Shown: one piece after another, positions 50,475 through 58,680 of the stretch | Position numbering within the stretch: position 1 is the stretch's first letter | Layout: every line of letters begins with the position of its first letter | Source of the DNA: Oceanibaculum indicum P24 | GTDB taxonomy: Bacteria > Pseudomonadota > Alphaproteobacteria > Oceanibaculales > Oceanibaculaceae | Assembly (NCBI RefSeq): GCF_000299935.1 | Contig: NZ_AMRL01000023.1 | Coordinates: 1-62,913 of the forward strand | DNA length: 62,913 nucleotides | Reading direction: 5' to 3' | The notes under the pieces: model-generated | The model's database searches: none | What the model saw: the letters and a program-made list of their open reading frames with translations, nothing else | What the model was told of the DNA's origin: nothing | Translations under genes and position numbers: made by a program

Positions 50475-50993
50475 ATGCATGGTGATCCCCGCCCCTCAGA
50501 CTGGATCGTGCGCCACGCCGGGCTGGTGCCGGAGGGCGGCACGGTACTGGACGTGGCCGCGGGCGGTGGACGGCACACGCGGCTTTTCCGGCGGCTGGGC
50601 CATCCGGTGGTCGTGGTCGATATCGACATTGCCGGGCTGGCTGATCTTGCGGGCGACCCGGATGTCGAACTGCTGCGGCACGACCTTGAGGATGGCGGGC
50701 CCTGGCTGTTTGCGGATCGGCGCTTCGCCGGTGTGATCGTCACCAACTATCTATGGCGGCCGATCCTGGCGGATATTGTGGCCTCGGTGGCGCCGGGCGG
50801 GGCCCTGCTCTACGAGACCTTCGCCGCCGGCAACGAACGCTTCGGCAAGCCCAGCAACCCGGATTTCCTGTTGCAGCCCGGCGAATTGCTGGACGCCGTG
50901 CGCGGCGCGTTCAGAATCGTCGCCTACGAGGATATCGAACTGTCGGAACCGAGGCCGGCCATGGTGCAGCGGATCGCCGCCCTTCGGTCCTGA
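50475..50993 (+). CDS. Class I SAM-dependent methyltransferase
   Basis: 172 residues from the ATG at 50475; the frame also opens at 50397, overlapping the divergent DUF1178 start. SAM motif I is VLDVAAGGGRHTRLF; motif II VVVDID and an acidic DLEDGGPW follow; the motif IV region is GVIVTNYLWRP. It resembles the small tellurite-resistance/TehB-like methyltransferases. The acceptor is unknown. Confidence 0.88.
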   Translation: MHGDPRPSDWIVRHAGLVPEGGTVLDVAAGGGRHTRLFRRLGHPVVVVDIDIAGLADLAGDPDVELLRHDLEDGGPWLFADRRFAGVIVTNYLWRPILADIVASVAPGGALLYETFAAGNERFGKPSNPDFLLQPGELLDAVRGAFRIVAYEDIELSEPRPAMVQRIAALRS

Positions 50994-51011
50994 TGGGGCG
51001 CTACTGATCCG

Positions 51012-51452
51012 TCAGCGCATGATGCCCGCACCGGCCAGGAAGTCGGTGAAGGCGAACAGCAGCCAGATGATGGTGATGCCGGCACCCAGAATGACGAGCA
51101 GCCAGATCACCGAGCGCAGGAAGACCGACACCTCCGCCTTCGCGCCGGCCTTGTGCTTGTGATGCTTGAAATCGACATTGGCCTTCGTGTCGGCAGCGGC
51201 GGGTGCCGCCTTTGGCGTCTCCTTTACCAGCGTGCGCTTCTCGGTGGCCGGTTTGCTGGTGTCGTAGATGACGATCTCGCGGCCCTGATTGGCGTCGGCG
51301 TCATAATCATCCTTGATGACCTTCACGCCCTCGAAACGTTTTTCGGCATAAAGCTGCTTGGCCGTATCGACCGCCTTATCCCTGTCGGAATAGGTCGAAT
51401 CGATCATCCAGTTTCCGCCTTTCAGCGTGTGAACCTCATAGAGAATCGGCAT
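51012..51452 (-). CDS. Small membrane-anchored protein of unknown function
   Basis: 146 residues. An N-terminal 65-residue folded part (VHTLKGGNWMIDSTYSDRDKAVDTAKQLY ... VKVIKDDYDADANQGREIVIYD) suggests a small alpha-beta domain. A charged His/Lys/Ala-rich linker (FKHHKHKAGAK) and one C-terminal membrane helix (VFLRSVIWLLVILGAGITIIWLLF) follow. Tail-anchored topology is likely. I recognise no family, though DUF-type relatives are frequent in Rhodospirillales. Convergent with the methyltransferase and alone. Confidence 0.82.
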   Translation of the reverse strand: MPILYEVHTLKGGNWMIDSTYSDRDKAVDTAKQLYAEKRFEGVKVIKDDYDADANQGREIVIYDTSKPATEKRTLVKETPKAAPAAADTKANVDFKHHKHKAGAKAEVSVFLRSVIWLLVILGAGITIIWLLFAFTDFLAGAGIMR

Positions 51453-51657
51453 CAGGCGTCCCGTTTAAGGATTGCTGGTGGCTGGCCGGCGGGGCTTTTG
51501 GCCCCCCGGTGCCGTCAATACCTCGCATTGTCTTTATTTGCGCAGTTCAATCAAGCATCTTGCAGCAAGATGACAGGGTAGCCGGTTATTGCCAGAAGGG
51601 TGGCAATACCCACATGCTGAAGAAGCCATTCCGTCAAACGCCATTGCGAGGTTCCCT

Positions 51658-53181
51658 GTGTCTGCTGCGAATCCGGTTCCGGAAACAATCTCGTCCGGGG
51701 ATGCACCCCAGGCTGGTGGTCCAGCACCTGGCTTGCTTGACCGCGCGCTGACGAACCTGAAATCGGCCTGGCGCGAGATTGCCGGCGGCAAGGAACAGGA
51801 GCCGCACGCGCTGGACGATGGTGCTGTGCAGAAGCTGCGCGCCCGCATCGCCGAATGTATCGAGGCGCGTGGTGGTGAGGTTTCGGCCCGGGCCCGTGCG
51901 GCGGGTATCGGTCAGCTCTATCTTGGGTTGAACCGGGAAGGGCGCGAACGCTTCCTGACTGTGCTGGCCGGGGAGTTCGATGTCGAGGATGCGGCGCTGG
52001 ATGCGGCGCTTGCCGCCTGTCGGGAAGCACCGGACCGGGCGGCGCGGCTGGCAGCGGAGGAAAGGCTGCGCAGCGTGCTGGTGGCGCCGCGCGTGAAGCT
52101 GCTGACCCAGTTCAACGCCTTGCCGCAGGGGGTGAAATTCCTGGTCGATATGCGCGCCGACCTGCTGCGCATGGATCTGAAGCAGCCGCACCTGGCCAGC
52201 CTCGACCGCGACATGAAGGATCTGCTGACTGCCTGGTTCGATGTCGGCTTCCTCGATATGCGGGCGATCTCCTGGGACTCGCCGGCGGCCCTGCTGGAGA
52301 AGCTGATCGCCTATGAGGCGGTGCATGAAATCCGCTCCTGGGCCGATCTGCGCAACCGGCTGGACCGCGACCGGCGCTGCTACGGCTTCTTCCATCCGCG
52401 CATGCCGGACGAACCGCTGATCTTCGTCGAGGTGGCGCTGGTGAAAGGGCTGGCGGGATCGGTCCAGGCGCTGCTGGACGAAAGCGCGCCGGTGGCCGAC
52501 CCGAAAGACGCGGACACCGCGATCTTCTATTCGATCTCCAACACCCAGAACGGCCTGCGCGGTATTAGCTTCGGCAGCTTTCTCATCAAGCGCGTGGTTG
52601 ATGCGCTGGCCGCCGATCTGCCGCAGCTGAAGATCTTCTCCACCTTGTCGCCGATCCCCGGTTTCCGGCGCTGGCTGGACGGCGCGCTGGCCGCCGATCC
52701 GGAGCTGTTGCCCGATGCCGAGCGCGCGGCCATCGCCGAGCGGAATGCGGATTTTGCCGATCCGTCGGTCCTGGCGCAGCTGCTGGCCGAGCCCGGCTGG
52801 CAACAGGACAAGGCGCTGGCAGAAGCGCTGCACGAGCCGCTTGAGCGGCTGTGCGCCCGCTATCTCACCATCCAGCCCAAGGGAAGGCTGCTCGATCCGG
52901 TGGCGCGCTTCCATCTCGGCAATGGCGCGCGGATCGAACGGCTGAACTGGCTGGGTGACGTGTCCGCCAAGGGACTGAAGGAATCCGCCGGGCTGATGGT
53001 GAACTATCTCTACCGGCGCGAGGATATCGAGGAGAATCACGAGGCCTATGCGCGAGACGGCACGGTTGCCGTCTCGGCCGACATCGCCGATCTGCTGGCG
53101 CCGTGGCGGGGCGACAAGAAATCCGCTCCCAAACTGCGCGTGCGCGGCAGCCGGAATCCGCTGCGCCGTATCGCCGGCTAA
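51658..53181 (+). CDS. Malonyl-CoA decarboxylase
   Basis: Converts malonyl-CoA to acetyl-CoA and CO2. I choose a GTG at 51658 (507 aa) because GAGG lies 6 bases before it; the open frame extends to a TTG at 51589. An N-terminal helical domain (to about 170) is followed by the GNAT-like catalytic domain. Family blocks are FFHPRMPDEPLIFVEVAL, DTAIFYSISNTQNGLRGISFGSFLIK, LSPIPGFRRWL, and FHLGNGARIERLNWLGDVS; the catalytic Ser and His lie in the last two. Acetyl-CoA/malonyl-CoA context: the RamB-like gene is convergent, 8 bases away, and isocitrate lyase is nearby. Confidence 0.93.
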   Translation: MSAANPVPETISSGDAPQAGGPAPGLLDRALTNLKSAWREIAGGKEQEPHALDDGAVQKLRARIAECIEARGGEVSARARAAGIGQLYLGLNREGRERFLTVLAGEFDVEDAALDAALAACREAPDRAARLAAEERLRSVLVAPRVKLLTQFNALPQGVKFLVDMRADLLRMDLKQPHLASLDRDMKDLLTAWFDVGFLDMRAISWDSPAALLEKLIAYEAVHEIRSWADLRNRLDRDRRCYGFFHPRMPDEPLIFVEVALVKGLAGSVQALLDESAPVADPKDADTAIFYSISNTQNGLRGISFGSFLIKRVVDALAADLPQLKIFSTLSPIPGFRRWLDGALAADPELLPDAERAAIAERNADFADPSVLAQLLAEPGWQQDKALAEALHEPLERLCARYLTIQPKGRLLDPVARFHLGNGARIERLNWLGDVSAKGLKESAGLMVNYLYRREDIEENHEAYARDGTVAVSADIADLLAPWRGDKKSAPKLRVRGSRNPLRRIAG

Positions 53182-53189
53182 CCGGCCTT

Positions 53190-54602
53190 TTACATCATCG
53201 TGTAAAGGCTTTCCGGGCGGATTGCCTCGTCCAGCCGGAAACGGTGGTTGGCCGGCGGATGCGCGCGCTGGCCGCATTCCATGCGCGGGCAGATGCGGCA
53301 GCCAACACCGATCGGCACCACATGCGCGCTGTTGGCAAGGTCGAAGCCATCGGCATAGATCATCTCGCGCGCATGGATCATCGCGCAGCCGATGCCGATG
53401 GCGAAATGCCGGCGCGGGGCGTTGTGACGGTAGTCGCCCTTGGTGATGGTGCGGGCGATGCAGAAATAGCGCTCGCCGCTTGGCATCTCGGATATCTGGA
53501 TATTGATGCGTTCCGGCTGCAGGAAGGCGGCATAGACGTTCCAGCGCGGGCACGCACCGGAATGGCGCGGAATCTGGATACCCGACAGCGAGAAGCGCTT
53601 GGAGATGTTTCCGGCGATATCGGTGCGCACAAGGTGCATCGGGATGCCCTGCAGGCCCGGCCGCTGCAGGCTGGTCAGCCGGTGGCACACCTGCTCGAAG
53701 CTGGCGCCGAAGCGGCGTGCCAGACGCTCGATGTCGTAACGGTAGTCGCGTGCCATCCGGTAGAACGGCTCATAGGGCATGATGAGGGCGGCGGCGAAAT
53801 AGGCGGCCAGCGCGTTGCGCGCGAGGTCAGGCGCGTCGCCTTCCGGCAGGCTGGCCTCGGCGACGATGGCGTCGATCTCGCGCACCGCCGCCAGCAGGCC
53901 CAGTTGGTGCGCCGCCGCGAAGATCGCCGATTCCGGCGGCAATATGTCGGAGACCAAAAGCCGGCCACTGGTGGGCTCCAGCTTGCGGGCAATGCCGGAG
54001 GGCAGCGAGGAAAGGCGCCAGTCGATACCGAACACATTGGCAAGGTAGCTCTTCAGCCCGCCCTCGAAATCCTCGGCGGCATGGTCGATATCGGCGCGCA
54101 CCCGCTCCGCCGCCGCCTCCAGCGCCGGGAAGTAATTGGCATTCTCCTGGATGAAATCGGAAATCCGGTCGGTCGCCAGATGAAAGGGCGGGCCTTCCTC
54201 GCTCGGTATGTCGGGCTCTGCCTGGCGGTGCGATTCCAGCGCGCGATAGCGGTCGTAGAGATGCAGGATGGCGCGCGCCACGGCCGGGTTGCTGTGCGCG
54301 AAGTCGCGGATGTCGTGGTTGGTAAGGTCGGATTCCGCGAACAGATCCTCGCCGAACATCTCCATCAGGTCGCCGACGATCCGCGCCTCGTCGCCATCGA
54401 CCAGGTCGCCCGGCTCCACGCCGAAATACCCGGCCAGCTTGAACAGCAGCGGCACGGTGATCTTGCGGCGGTTGTGCTCGATCAAATTCAGGTAGCTGAT
54501 CGAGATTCCGAGTGCCGACGCCAGGTCGGTCTGGCTCAGCCGGCGCTGCAGGCGAAGCTTGCGGATGCGCGATCCGATCTGCGGGTCCGATTTTGCGGTC
54601 AT
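53190..54602 (-). CDS. RamB/ScfR-like XRE transcriptional regulator (short-chain fatty acyl-CoA type)
   Basis: 470 residues: an N-terminal Cro/C1 helix-turn-helix (IRKLRLQRRLSQTDLASALGISISYLNLIE), a central ImmA/IrrE-like domain lacking HExxH (FAAAHQLGLL instead), and a C-terminal DUF2083 domain with cysteines in GCRICPRMECGQRAHP. This is the architecture of RamB, which controls glyoxylate and propionate genes and can sense acyl-CoA. The gene is divergent from the small protein and isocitrate lyase, with TTTACA repeats between, so local control is likely. The activator or repressor role is not readable. Confidence 0.9.
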   Translation of the reverse strand: MTAKSDPQIGSRIRKLRLQRRLSQTDLASALGISISYLNLIEHNRRKITVPLLFKLAGYFGVEPGDLVDGDEARIVGDLMEMFGEDLFAESDLTNHDIRDFAHSNPAVARAILHLYDRYRALESHRQAEPDIPSEEGPPFHLATDRISDFIQENANYFPALEAAAERVRADIDHAAEDFEGGLKSYLANVFGIDWRLSSLPSGIARKLEPTSGRLLVSDILPPESAIFAAAHQLGLLAAVREIDAIVAEASLPEGDAPDLARNALAAYFAAALIMPYEPFYRMARDYRYDIERLARRFGASFEQVCHRLTSLQRPGLQGIPMHLVRTDIAGNISKRFSLSGIQIPRHSGACPRWNVYAAFLQPERINIQISEMPSGERYFCIARTITKGDYRHNAPRRHFAIGIGCAMIHAREMIYADGFDLANSAHVVPIGVGCRICPRMECGQRAHPPANHRFRLDEAIRPESLYTMM

Positions 54603-54615
54603 GTCCGCCCCTCGG

Positions 54616-54725
54616 TTTACAAAATTTTACAAACCGTGCCGTTTTCTTTGACCTGTGTTTTGCAGGTTTACACGGCTAACTCACGATATTTGTTGCGTAA
54701 ATTCGGCTCGTGTCAAATCTTTACA
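54616..54725. promoter_or_regulatory. Array of TTTACA/TTTGCA sites between the RamB-like gene and the aceA side
   Basis: TTTACA at 54616-54621, 54626-54631, 54667-54672 and 54720-54725, and TTTGCA at 54659-54664. RamB-type proteins bind TTTGCA-containing sites, so these are likely operators for the neighbouring regulator, acting on itself and on the small gene and aceA. The inverted TTTACA/TGTAAA pair at the regulator's own 3' end (53190-53205) is a further possible site. Confidence 0.5.
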
Positions 54726-54770
54726 TCAACAGCCCGCGCCATTGCGGAGCAGAGATTGAGGAGACCGACC

Positions 54771-55019
54771 ATGCAGGACCAGAACAACCGCACCATGCCT
54801 CCGCAAGAGGATTACTGCACCATCATCGCGCCCTCCATGGCGGAGGCGATGCGCCAGTTCACCGCCCGCGGGCTTGACCGCGAAGGCTACAGCATCGCCG
54901 GCCGCGTCGGCCGCCATGAGTTGCTGCTGGCCGATGGCGAGGCCACGACCGAGCTGTTTGCCGGCGAGAAGATGTTCGCCGCCACCTTCGTCCGCCGCCG
55001 CGCCGCGGCGACCGCCTGA
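54771..55019 (+). CDS. Small conserved-looking protein upstream of isocitrate lyase
   Basis: 82 residues from the ATG at 54771, with GAGGAG 9 bases upstream. The open frame continues far to the left but is only a shadow of the regulator gene. [43 protein letters not shown] suggests a small beta-alpha-beta fold; no signal peptide or membrane helix. It lies between the RamB-like gene and aceA, probably in the aceA transcript, so it may modulate isocitrate lyase or the glyoxylate shunt. That role is inferred from position only. Confidence 0.8.
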   Translation: MQDQNNRTMPPQEDYCTIIAPSMAEAMRQFTARGLDREGYSIAGRVGRHELLLADGEATTELFAGEKMFAATFVRRRAAATA

Positions 55020-55141
55020 CCGCTTCCCTCAACCTCCTCGGCGGCGTTCCGGCCAAAGGCAGAAAGACCGAAGCCGCGCCGCTCTTTTCTTCCGACGACA
55101 GAGATCGGGTCGCCACCAGGCCCAGCAGATTGGAGACTATA

Positions 55142-56470
55142 ATGCTCGACCAGCCGATGAATTTCCCGCCCTCCGGCGGCGCGCCGAATGAACCCTTCCC
55201 CGCGCCGGAATGGGCGCCGGACCGCTGGCGCACTGTTGCCCGTACCTACACGATGGCGGATGTCCGTCGGCTGTCGGGCTCGCTGCCGATACGCCACACG
55301 CTGGCCGAGAACGGCGCACGCAAGCTCTGGCAGCTGCTGCATGAGGAGGATTTCGTCCCGACGCTGGGCACCTTCACCGGCAACCAGGCGGTGCAGCAGG
55401 TGAAGGCGGGGCTGAAGGCGATCTACCTGTCGGGCTGGCAGGTTGCCGCCGATGCCAACACCAGCGGCAATATGTATCCGGACCAGAGTCTGTATCCGGT
55501 GGACAGCGTGCCGTCCATCGTGCGGCGTATCAACAAGGCGCTGCAGCGGGCCGACCAGATCCAGACCATGGAACGGCAGGACGGCCAGAAGACCCCCCAG
55601 GAGTCGGGCGATCACGACTTCTTCGTGCCGATCATCGCCGATGCGGAAGCCGGTTTCGGCGGTCCGCTGAATGTCTTCGAGCTGATGAAGGCGATGATCG
55701 AGGCGGGGGCTGCCGCCGTGCATTTCGAGGATCAGCTCGCCTCGGAGAAGAAGTGCGGCCATATGGGCGGCAAGGTGCTGGTGCCGACCAGCCAGTTCGT
55801 CCGCACGCTGAACGCCGCGCGGCTGGCCAGTGACGTGATGGGCGTGCCGTCCATCATCATGGCCCGCACCGATGCGGAGGCGGCGCGCCTCATCACCTCC
55901 GACGTGGACGAGTATGACGCGCCCTTCATCACCGGCGAGCGCACGGCAGAGGGCTTCTTCCGGCTGAAGGGCGGCTTCGACTGCGCCATCGCGCGCGGTC
56001 TTGCCTACGCGCCCTATGCCGACCTGATCTGGTGCGAGACATCGACGCCCAATCTGGAGGATGCGAAGCGCTTTGCCGAGGCGATCCGCAAGCAGTATCC
56101 CGACCAGATGCTGGCCTATAACTGCTCGCCCTCCTTCAACTGGGCGAAGCATCTGGACCAGGCGCAGATGAAGGTGTTCCAGCGCGAGCTGGGAGCGATG
56201 GGCTACAAGTACCAGTTCATCACCCTGGCCGGGTTCCACAACCTCTCCTACACGACCTTCGACCTGGCGCGGCGCTACAAGACCGACGGCATGGCCGCCT
56301 ACAGCCAGCTGCAGCAGGCCGAGTTCGCGGCGGAGAAGGACGGCTTCTCCGCGACCCGCCACCAGCGCGAGGTCGGCACCTCCTACTTCGATGCGGTGTC
56401 GATGGCGGTGTCGTCCGGTCAGAGCGCCACAACGGCGATGGCCGACTCGACCGAAACGGCGCAGTTCTGA
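55142..56470 (+). CDS. aceA: Isocitrate lyase
   Basis: Splits isocitrate to glyoxylate and succinate in the glyoxylate shunt. 442 residues from the ATG at 55142, behind GGAG. The catalytic KKCGHMGG motif holds the nucleophile Cys, and [20 protein letters not shown] with [12 protein letters not shown] match the family. The prokaryotic-type length is normal. No malate synthase gene is adjacent. The 3' region carries a long hairpin (56512-56583) and a terminator (56611-56640). Confidence 0.97.
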   Translation: MLDQPMNFPPSGGAPNEPFPAPEWAPDRWRTVARTYTMADVRRLSGSLPIRHTLAENGARKLWQLLHEEDFVPTLGTFTGNQAVQQVKAGLKAIYLSGWQVAADANTSGNMYPDQSLYPVDSVPSIVRRINKALQRADQIQTMERQDGQKTPQESGDHDFFVPIIADAEAGFGGPLNVFELMKAMIEAGAAAVHFEDQLASEKKCGHMGGKVLVPTSQFVRTLNAARLASDVMGVPSIIMARTDAEAARLITSDVDEYDAPFITGERTAEGFFRLKGGFDCAIARGLAYAPYADLIWCETSTPNLEDAKRFAEAIRKQYPDQMLAYNCSPSFNWAKHLDQAQMKVFQRELGAMGYKYQFITLAGFHNLSYTTFDLARRYKTDGMAAYSQLQQAEFAAEKDGFSATRHQREVGTSYFDAVSMAVSSGQSATTAMADSTETAQF

Positions 56471-56511
56471 GGCAATAGGATCTGGGCGGAACAGGGGAGG
56501 CGCCTCAAAAG

Positions 56512-56583
56512 TTTCGCGGATTACCGGTGCCCGGTCCGGTTCAAACCGGTCCGGGGTCAAGGGGCCGCCGGCGATCCGCGAAA
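56512..56583 (+). promoter_or_regulatory. Long hairpin in the aceA 3' untranslated region
   Basis: TTTCGCGGAT (56512-56521) pairs perfectly with ATCCGCGAAA (56574-56583), enclosing a 52-base GC-rich interior with further pairing (CCGGTT..AACCGG). It precedes the terminator by 27 bases. Such elements can stabilise a message or be released as a small RNA; neither is shown here. Confidence 0.45.
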
Positions 56584-56610
56584 ACAGAATAAACAGGGAC
56601 CGCTACCAAG

Positions 56611-56642
56611 GAACCCCGGAGAGCCCTTCTCCGGGGTTCTTC
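56611..56642 (+). terminator. Terminator after aceA
   Basis: A perfect 12-bp stem (56611-56622 with 56628-56639) encloses a 5-nt loop and is followed by a short TTCTTC tract. It abuts the stop of the convergent TetR gene. Confidence 0.72.
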
Positions 56643-57292
56643 TATGTGCGGGAAAGGCGGCGCAGCACTTCCGCCAGAATCCGCTGCCGGACCTCGGCGG
56701 GCTGGGTCTGCAGATATTTGAGCCGGCCGGAATTCATCAGATCCGCCATGCCATGCACGACGGACCAGATGCCTGCCACCTCGGCCATCAGGGATTCGTC
56801 CTGCATCAGGCCGGCAAGCGATGTGCTACCGGTATCTCCGCGCAGCCGCCGCACACCCTCCACCAGATGCAGAAAGGCCGCCGAGGCCGCCCTGTCTAGC
56901 GCGGGATCGGTAAAGTCCGGCCGGTCGGACGAGAAGATCAGCCGGAACAGCGCCGGGCTGCGTGCCGCGAAATCCAGATAGCCCTGGCCGGCAGCGTTCA
57001 TCTGCGCCGCCGGGTCCGACGCGGCGGTGCGCTGGGCCGCCCGCATGCTTTCCAGAAAGCGCGCGAAGCCTTCTGTTGCCAGGGCGGTCAGCAGGCCGCC
57101 CGCATCGCCGAAATGATGCGCCGGGGCGGCGTGGCTGACGCCGGCGCGCTTGGCGACGCCGCGCAATGAGAAGGCTTCCACGCCCTTGTCCGTCAGCTCC
57201 GCCTCGGCCGCCTCGATCAGCGCCGCGCGCAGATTACCGTGGTGATACTGCCGGCCCGATGCCGCCTCGGCGGGTTTTGCGTCTTCCTGCAT
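56642..57292 (-). CDS. TetR family transcriptional regulator
   Basis: 216 residues from the ATG at 57292, which has GGAAAG upstream; longer frames lack one. The N-terminal helix-turn-helix is GVEAFSLRGVAKRAGVSHAAPAHHFGDAGGLL, with TetR-type conserved Arg, Gly and Ser. The ligand domain has a TetR_C_33-like FRLIFSSDRPDF block. It is divergent from the ABA4-like gene; two matching palindromes lie between, so it probably represses the divergent pair and itself. Confidence 0.92.
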   Translation of the reverse strand: MQEDAKPAEAASGRQYHHGNLRAALIEAAEAELTDKGVEAFSLRGVAKRAGVSHAAPAHHFGDAGGLLTALATEGFARFLESMRAAQRTAASDPAAQMNAAGQGYLDFAARSPALFRLIFSSDRPDFTDPALDRAASAAFLHLVEGVRRLRGDTGSTSLAGLMQDESLMAEVAGIWSVVHGMADLMNSGRLKYLQTQPAEVRQRILAEVLRRLSRT

Positions 57293-57356
57293 GGTTCTTT
57301 CCGGTTGCGGTCCAGCCTTCTGAATAGCGCCTCCTGGAAGCCCGGTCAAAATAATC

Positions 57357-57402
57357 TTGACATCGTCAGGATTCGCAATCATTCCTATCTTTACATCGTC
57401 AA
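57357..57402. promoter_or_regulatory. Twin operators for the divergent TetR-type regulator
   Basis: TTGACATCGTCAG (57357-57369) and TTTACATCGTCAA (57390-57402) are near-copies, each a near-palindrome TTGAC-N3-GTCAA. Their centres are 33 bases apart, about three helix turns, placing two dimers on one face. GTCAA at 57345-57349 is another half-site. They sit between the TetR and ABA4-like starts. Confidence 0.6.
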
Positions 57403-57416
57403 GTTAGGAGGTTGTG

Positions 57417-57863
57417 ATGTCCCCCGATGCATTGTTCCAACTGGCAAACACGGCTGCCCTGCTGGGCTGGGCCGGGCTGCTGGCCACGCCGCTGGCGCCG
57501 CGTCTGTTGCCGCGCCTCTCCGCCCTGCTGGTGCCGGGCCTCTTGTCGCTGGCCTATACCGGCCTGATTCTGGCCTTCTGGTCGGGGGCGCAAGGCGGCT
57601 TCGATACGCTTGAGAATGTGATGATCCTGTTCACCCAGCCGGAAATCGTGCTGGCCGGCTGGCTGCATTACCTGGCCTTCGACCTGTTTGTCGGGGCCTG
57701 GGAAGTGCGCGCGGGCCAGCGCGCCGGCATGTCGTTCTGGCTGGTCCTGCCCTGCCTGCCGCTGACCTTCCTGTTCGGCCCGGCGGGTTTCGTCGCCTTC
57801 CTCATCCTGCGTGTCGCCCACCAGTCCGTTCGCCCGACCGTGGCGGGGCAGGTGGCGTCATGA
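57417..57863 (+). CDS. ABA4-like (DUF4281) membrane protein
   Basis: 148 residues with four membrane helices. DALFQLANTAALLGWAGLLATPL, GWLHYLAFDLFVGAWEVR and FLFGPAGFVAFLILR match the ABA DEFICIENT 4 family; the plant member is needed for neoxanthin synthesis, and the bacterial role is unknown. An AGGAGG site precedes the ATG at 57417. Its stop overlaps the next gene's ATG by 4 bases. Likely controlled by the divergent TetR. Confidence 0.88.
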   Translation: MSPDALFQLANTAALLGWAGLLATPLAPRLLPRLSALLVPGLLSLAYTGLILAFWSGAQGGFDTLENVMILFTQPEIVLAGWLHYLAFDLFVGAWEVRAGQRAGMSFWLVLPCLPLTFLFGPAGFVAFLILRVAHQSVRPTVAGQVAS

Positions 57864-58669
57864 GCACGCTGGCAATGCAGGGGGCCGGCTTCCGGCCCGT
57901 CCGTCCGCTCAATCGGTTGTTCCTTGACCTGTTTGGCGCGGAAAAACTGTTCGCCGCAACGGCACTGGTGTTGATGCTGATGATCCCGCCGACACTGCTG
58001 GCGATGGCCTTCGACGGCCGCACGTTGCTGGGCGAGAATCTCTGGATCAAGCCGCTGAAGTTCGAGATTTCCCTCACGCTGTATTTCCTGACGCTGGCCT
58101 TCTTCGCGCGCTGGCTTCCGGAAGGGATGACGGAGACCCGCTGGTACCGCCTGTTTGCGGGCGGGGTCGTGCTCAGCACGGGGCTGGAGATGCTCTGGAT
58201 TGGTGCTGCCGCGACACAGGGAATCCAGTCGCATTTCAATACGACGAGCCCGCTGATGGCGGCGCTCTATCCGATGATGGGGGCGCTGGCGACCTACCTG
58301 ACCTCATCGAGCCTGATCTACGGGCTGGCGATCCGCCGTGCCGGCGGGCTGGCGCTGGAGCCGGCCTTCCGCTTCTCGCTGATCTGGGGGCTGATCCTGA
58401 CCTTCGCGCTGACCGTGCCGGTGGCCGGCGGCATGGCGGTCGCCTTTCCCGGTCATGCTGTCGGGGCGGGCGACCTGCGGGTGCCGCACTTCCTGGCCAC
58501 CCATGCGATGCATTTCCTGCCGGTGGCGGGCTATGCGGCGGGCCGGCTGCTGCCCGCGGGGATGGCATTGCCGGCGGTGCGGTTCTTCACCCTGGGCTTC
58601 GTGCTGTTCGTGGCCTACAGCTTCGCCGAGGCGGCGATGGGCTTCGGGTTCCTTGGCCTGATCTTCTGA
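57860..58669 (+). CDS. Integral membrane protein of unknown function, about seven helices
   Basis: 269 residues, mostly hydrophobic, with seven or eight predicted helices (the first at about 33-52). Polar landmarks are LWIKPLKFEISLTLYFLTL, a central HFNTTSPLMAALYPMMGALATY and THAMHFLPVAGYAAGRLL. Several His, Glu and Asp residues sit within or near helices, as in enzymes or metal/haem-binding membrane proteins. I do not recognise the family. Translationally coupled to the ABA4-like gene (4-base overlap). Confidence 0.85.
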   Translation: MSTLAMQGAGFRPVRPLNRLFLDLFGAEKLFAATALVLMLMIPPTLLAMAFDGRTLLGENLWIKPLKFEISLTLYFLTLAFFARWLPEGMTETRWYRLFAGGVVLSTGLEMLWIGAAATQGIQSHFNTTSPLMAALYPMMGALATYLTSSSLIYGLAIRRAGGLALEPAFRFSLIWGLILTFALTVPVAGGMAVAFPGHAVGAGDLRVPHFLATHAMHFLPVAGYAAGRLLPAGMALPAVRFFTLGFVLFVAYSFAEAAMGFGFLGLIF

Positions 58670-58680
58670 CGGGTGGCGGT

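Noticed and set aside
53103-54770. Long plus-strand open frame leading into the small gene before aceA
   Set aside because: It runs antisense through the RamB-like regulator. Only the last 82 codons, after a strong ribosome site at 54771, look like a gene.
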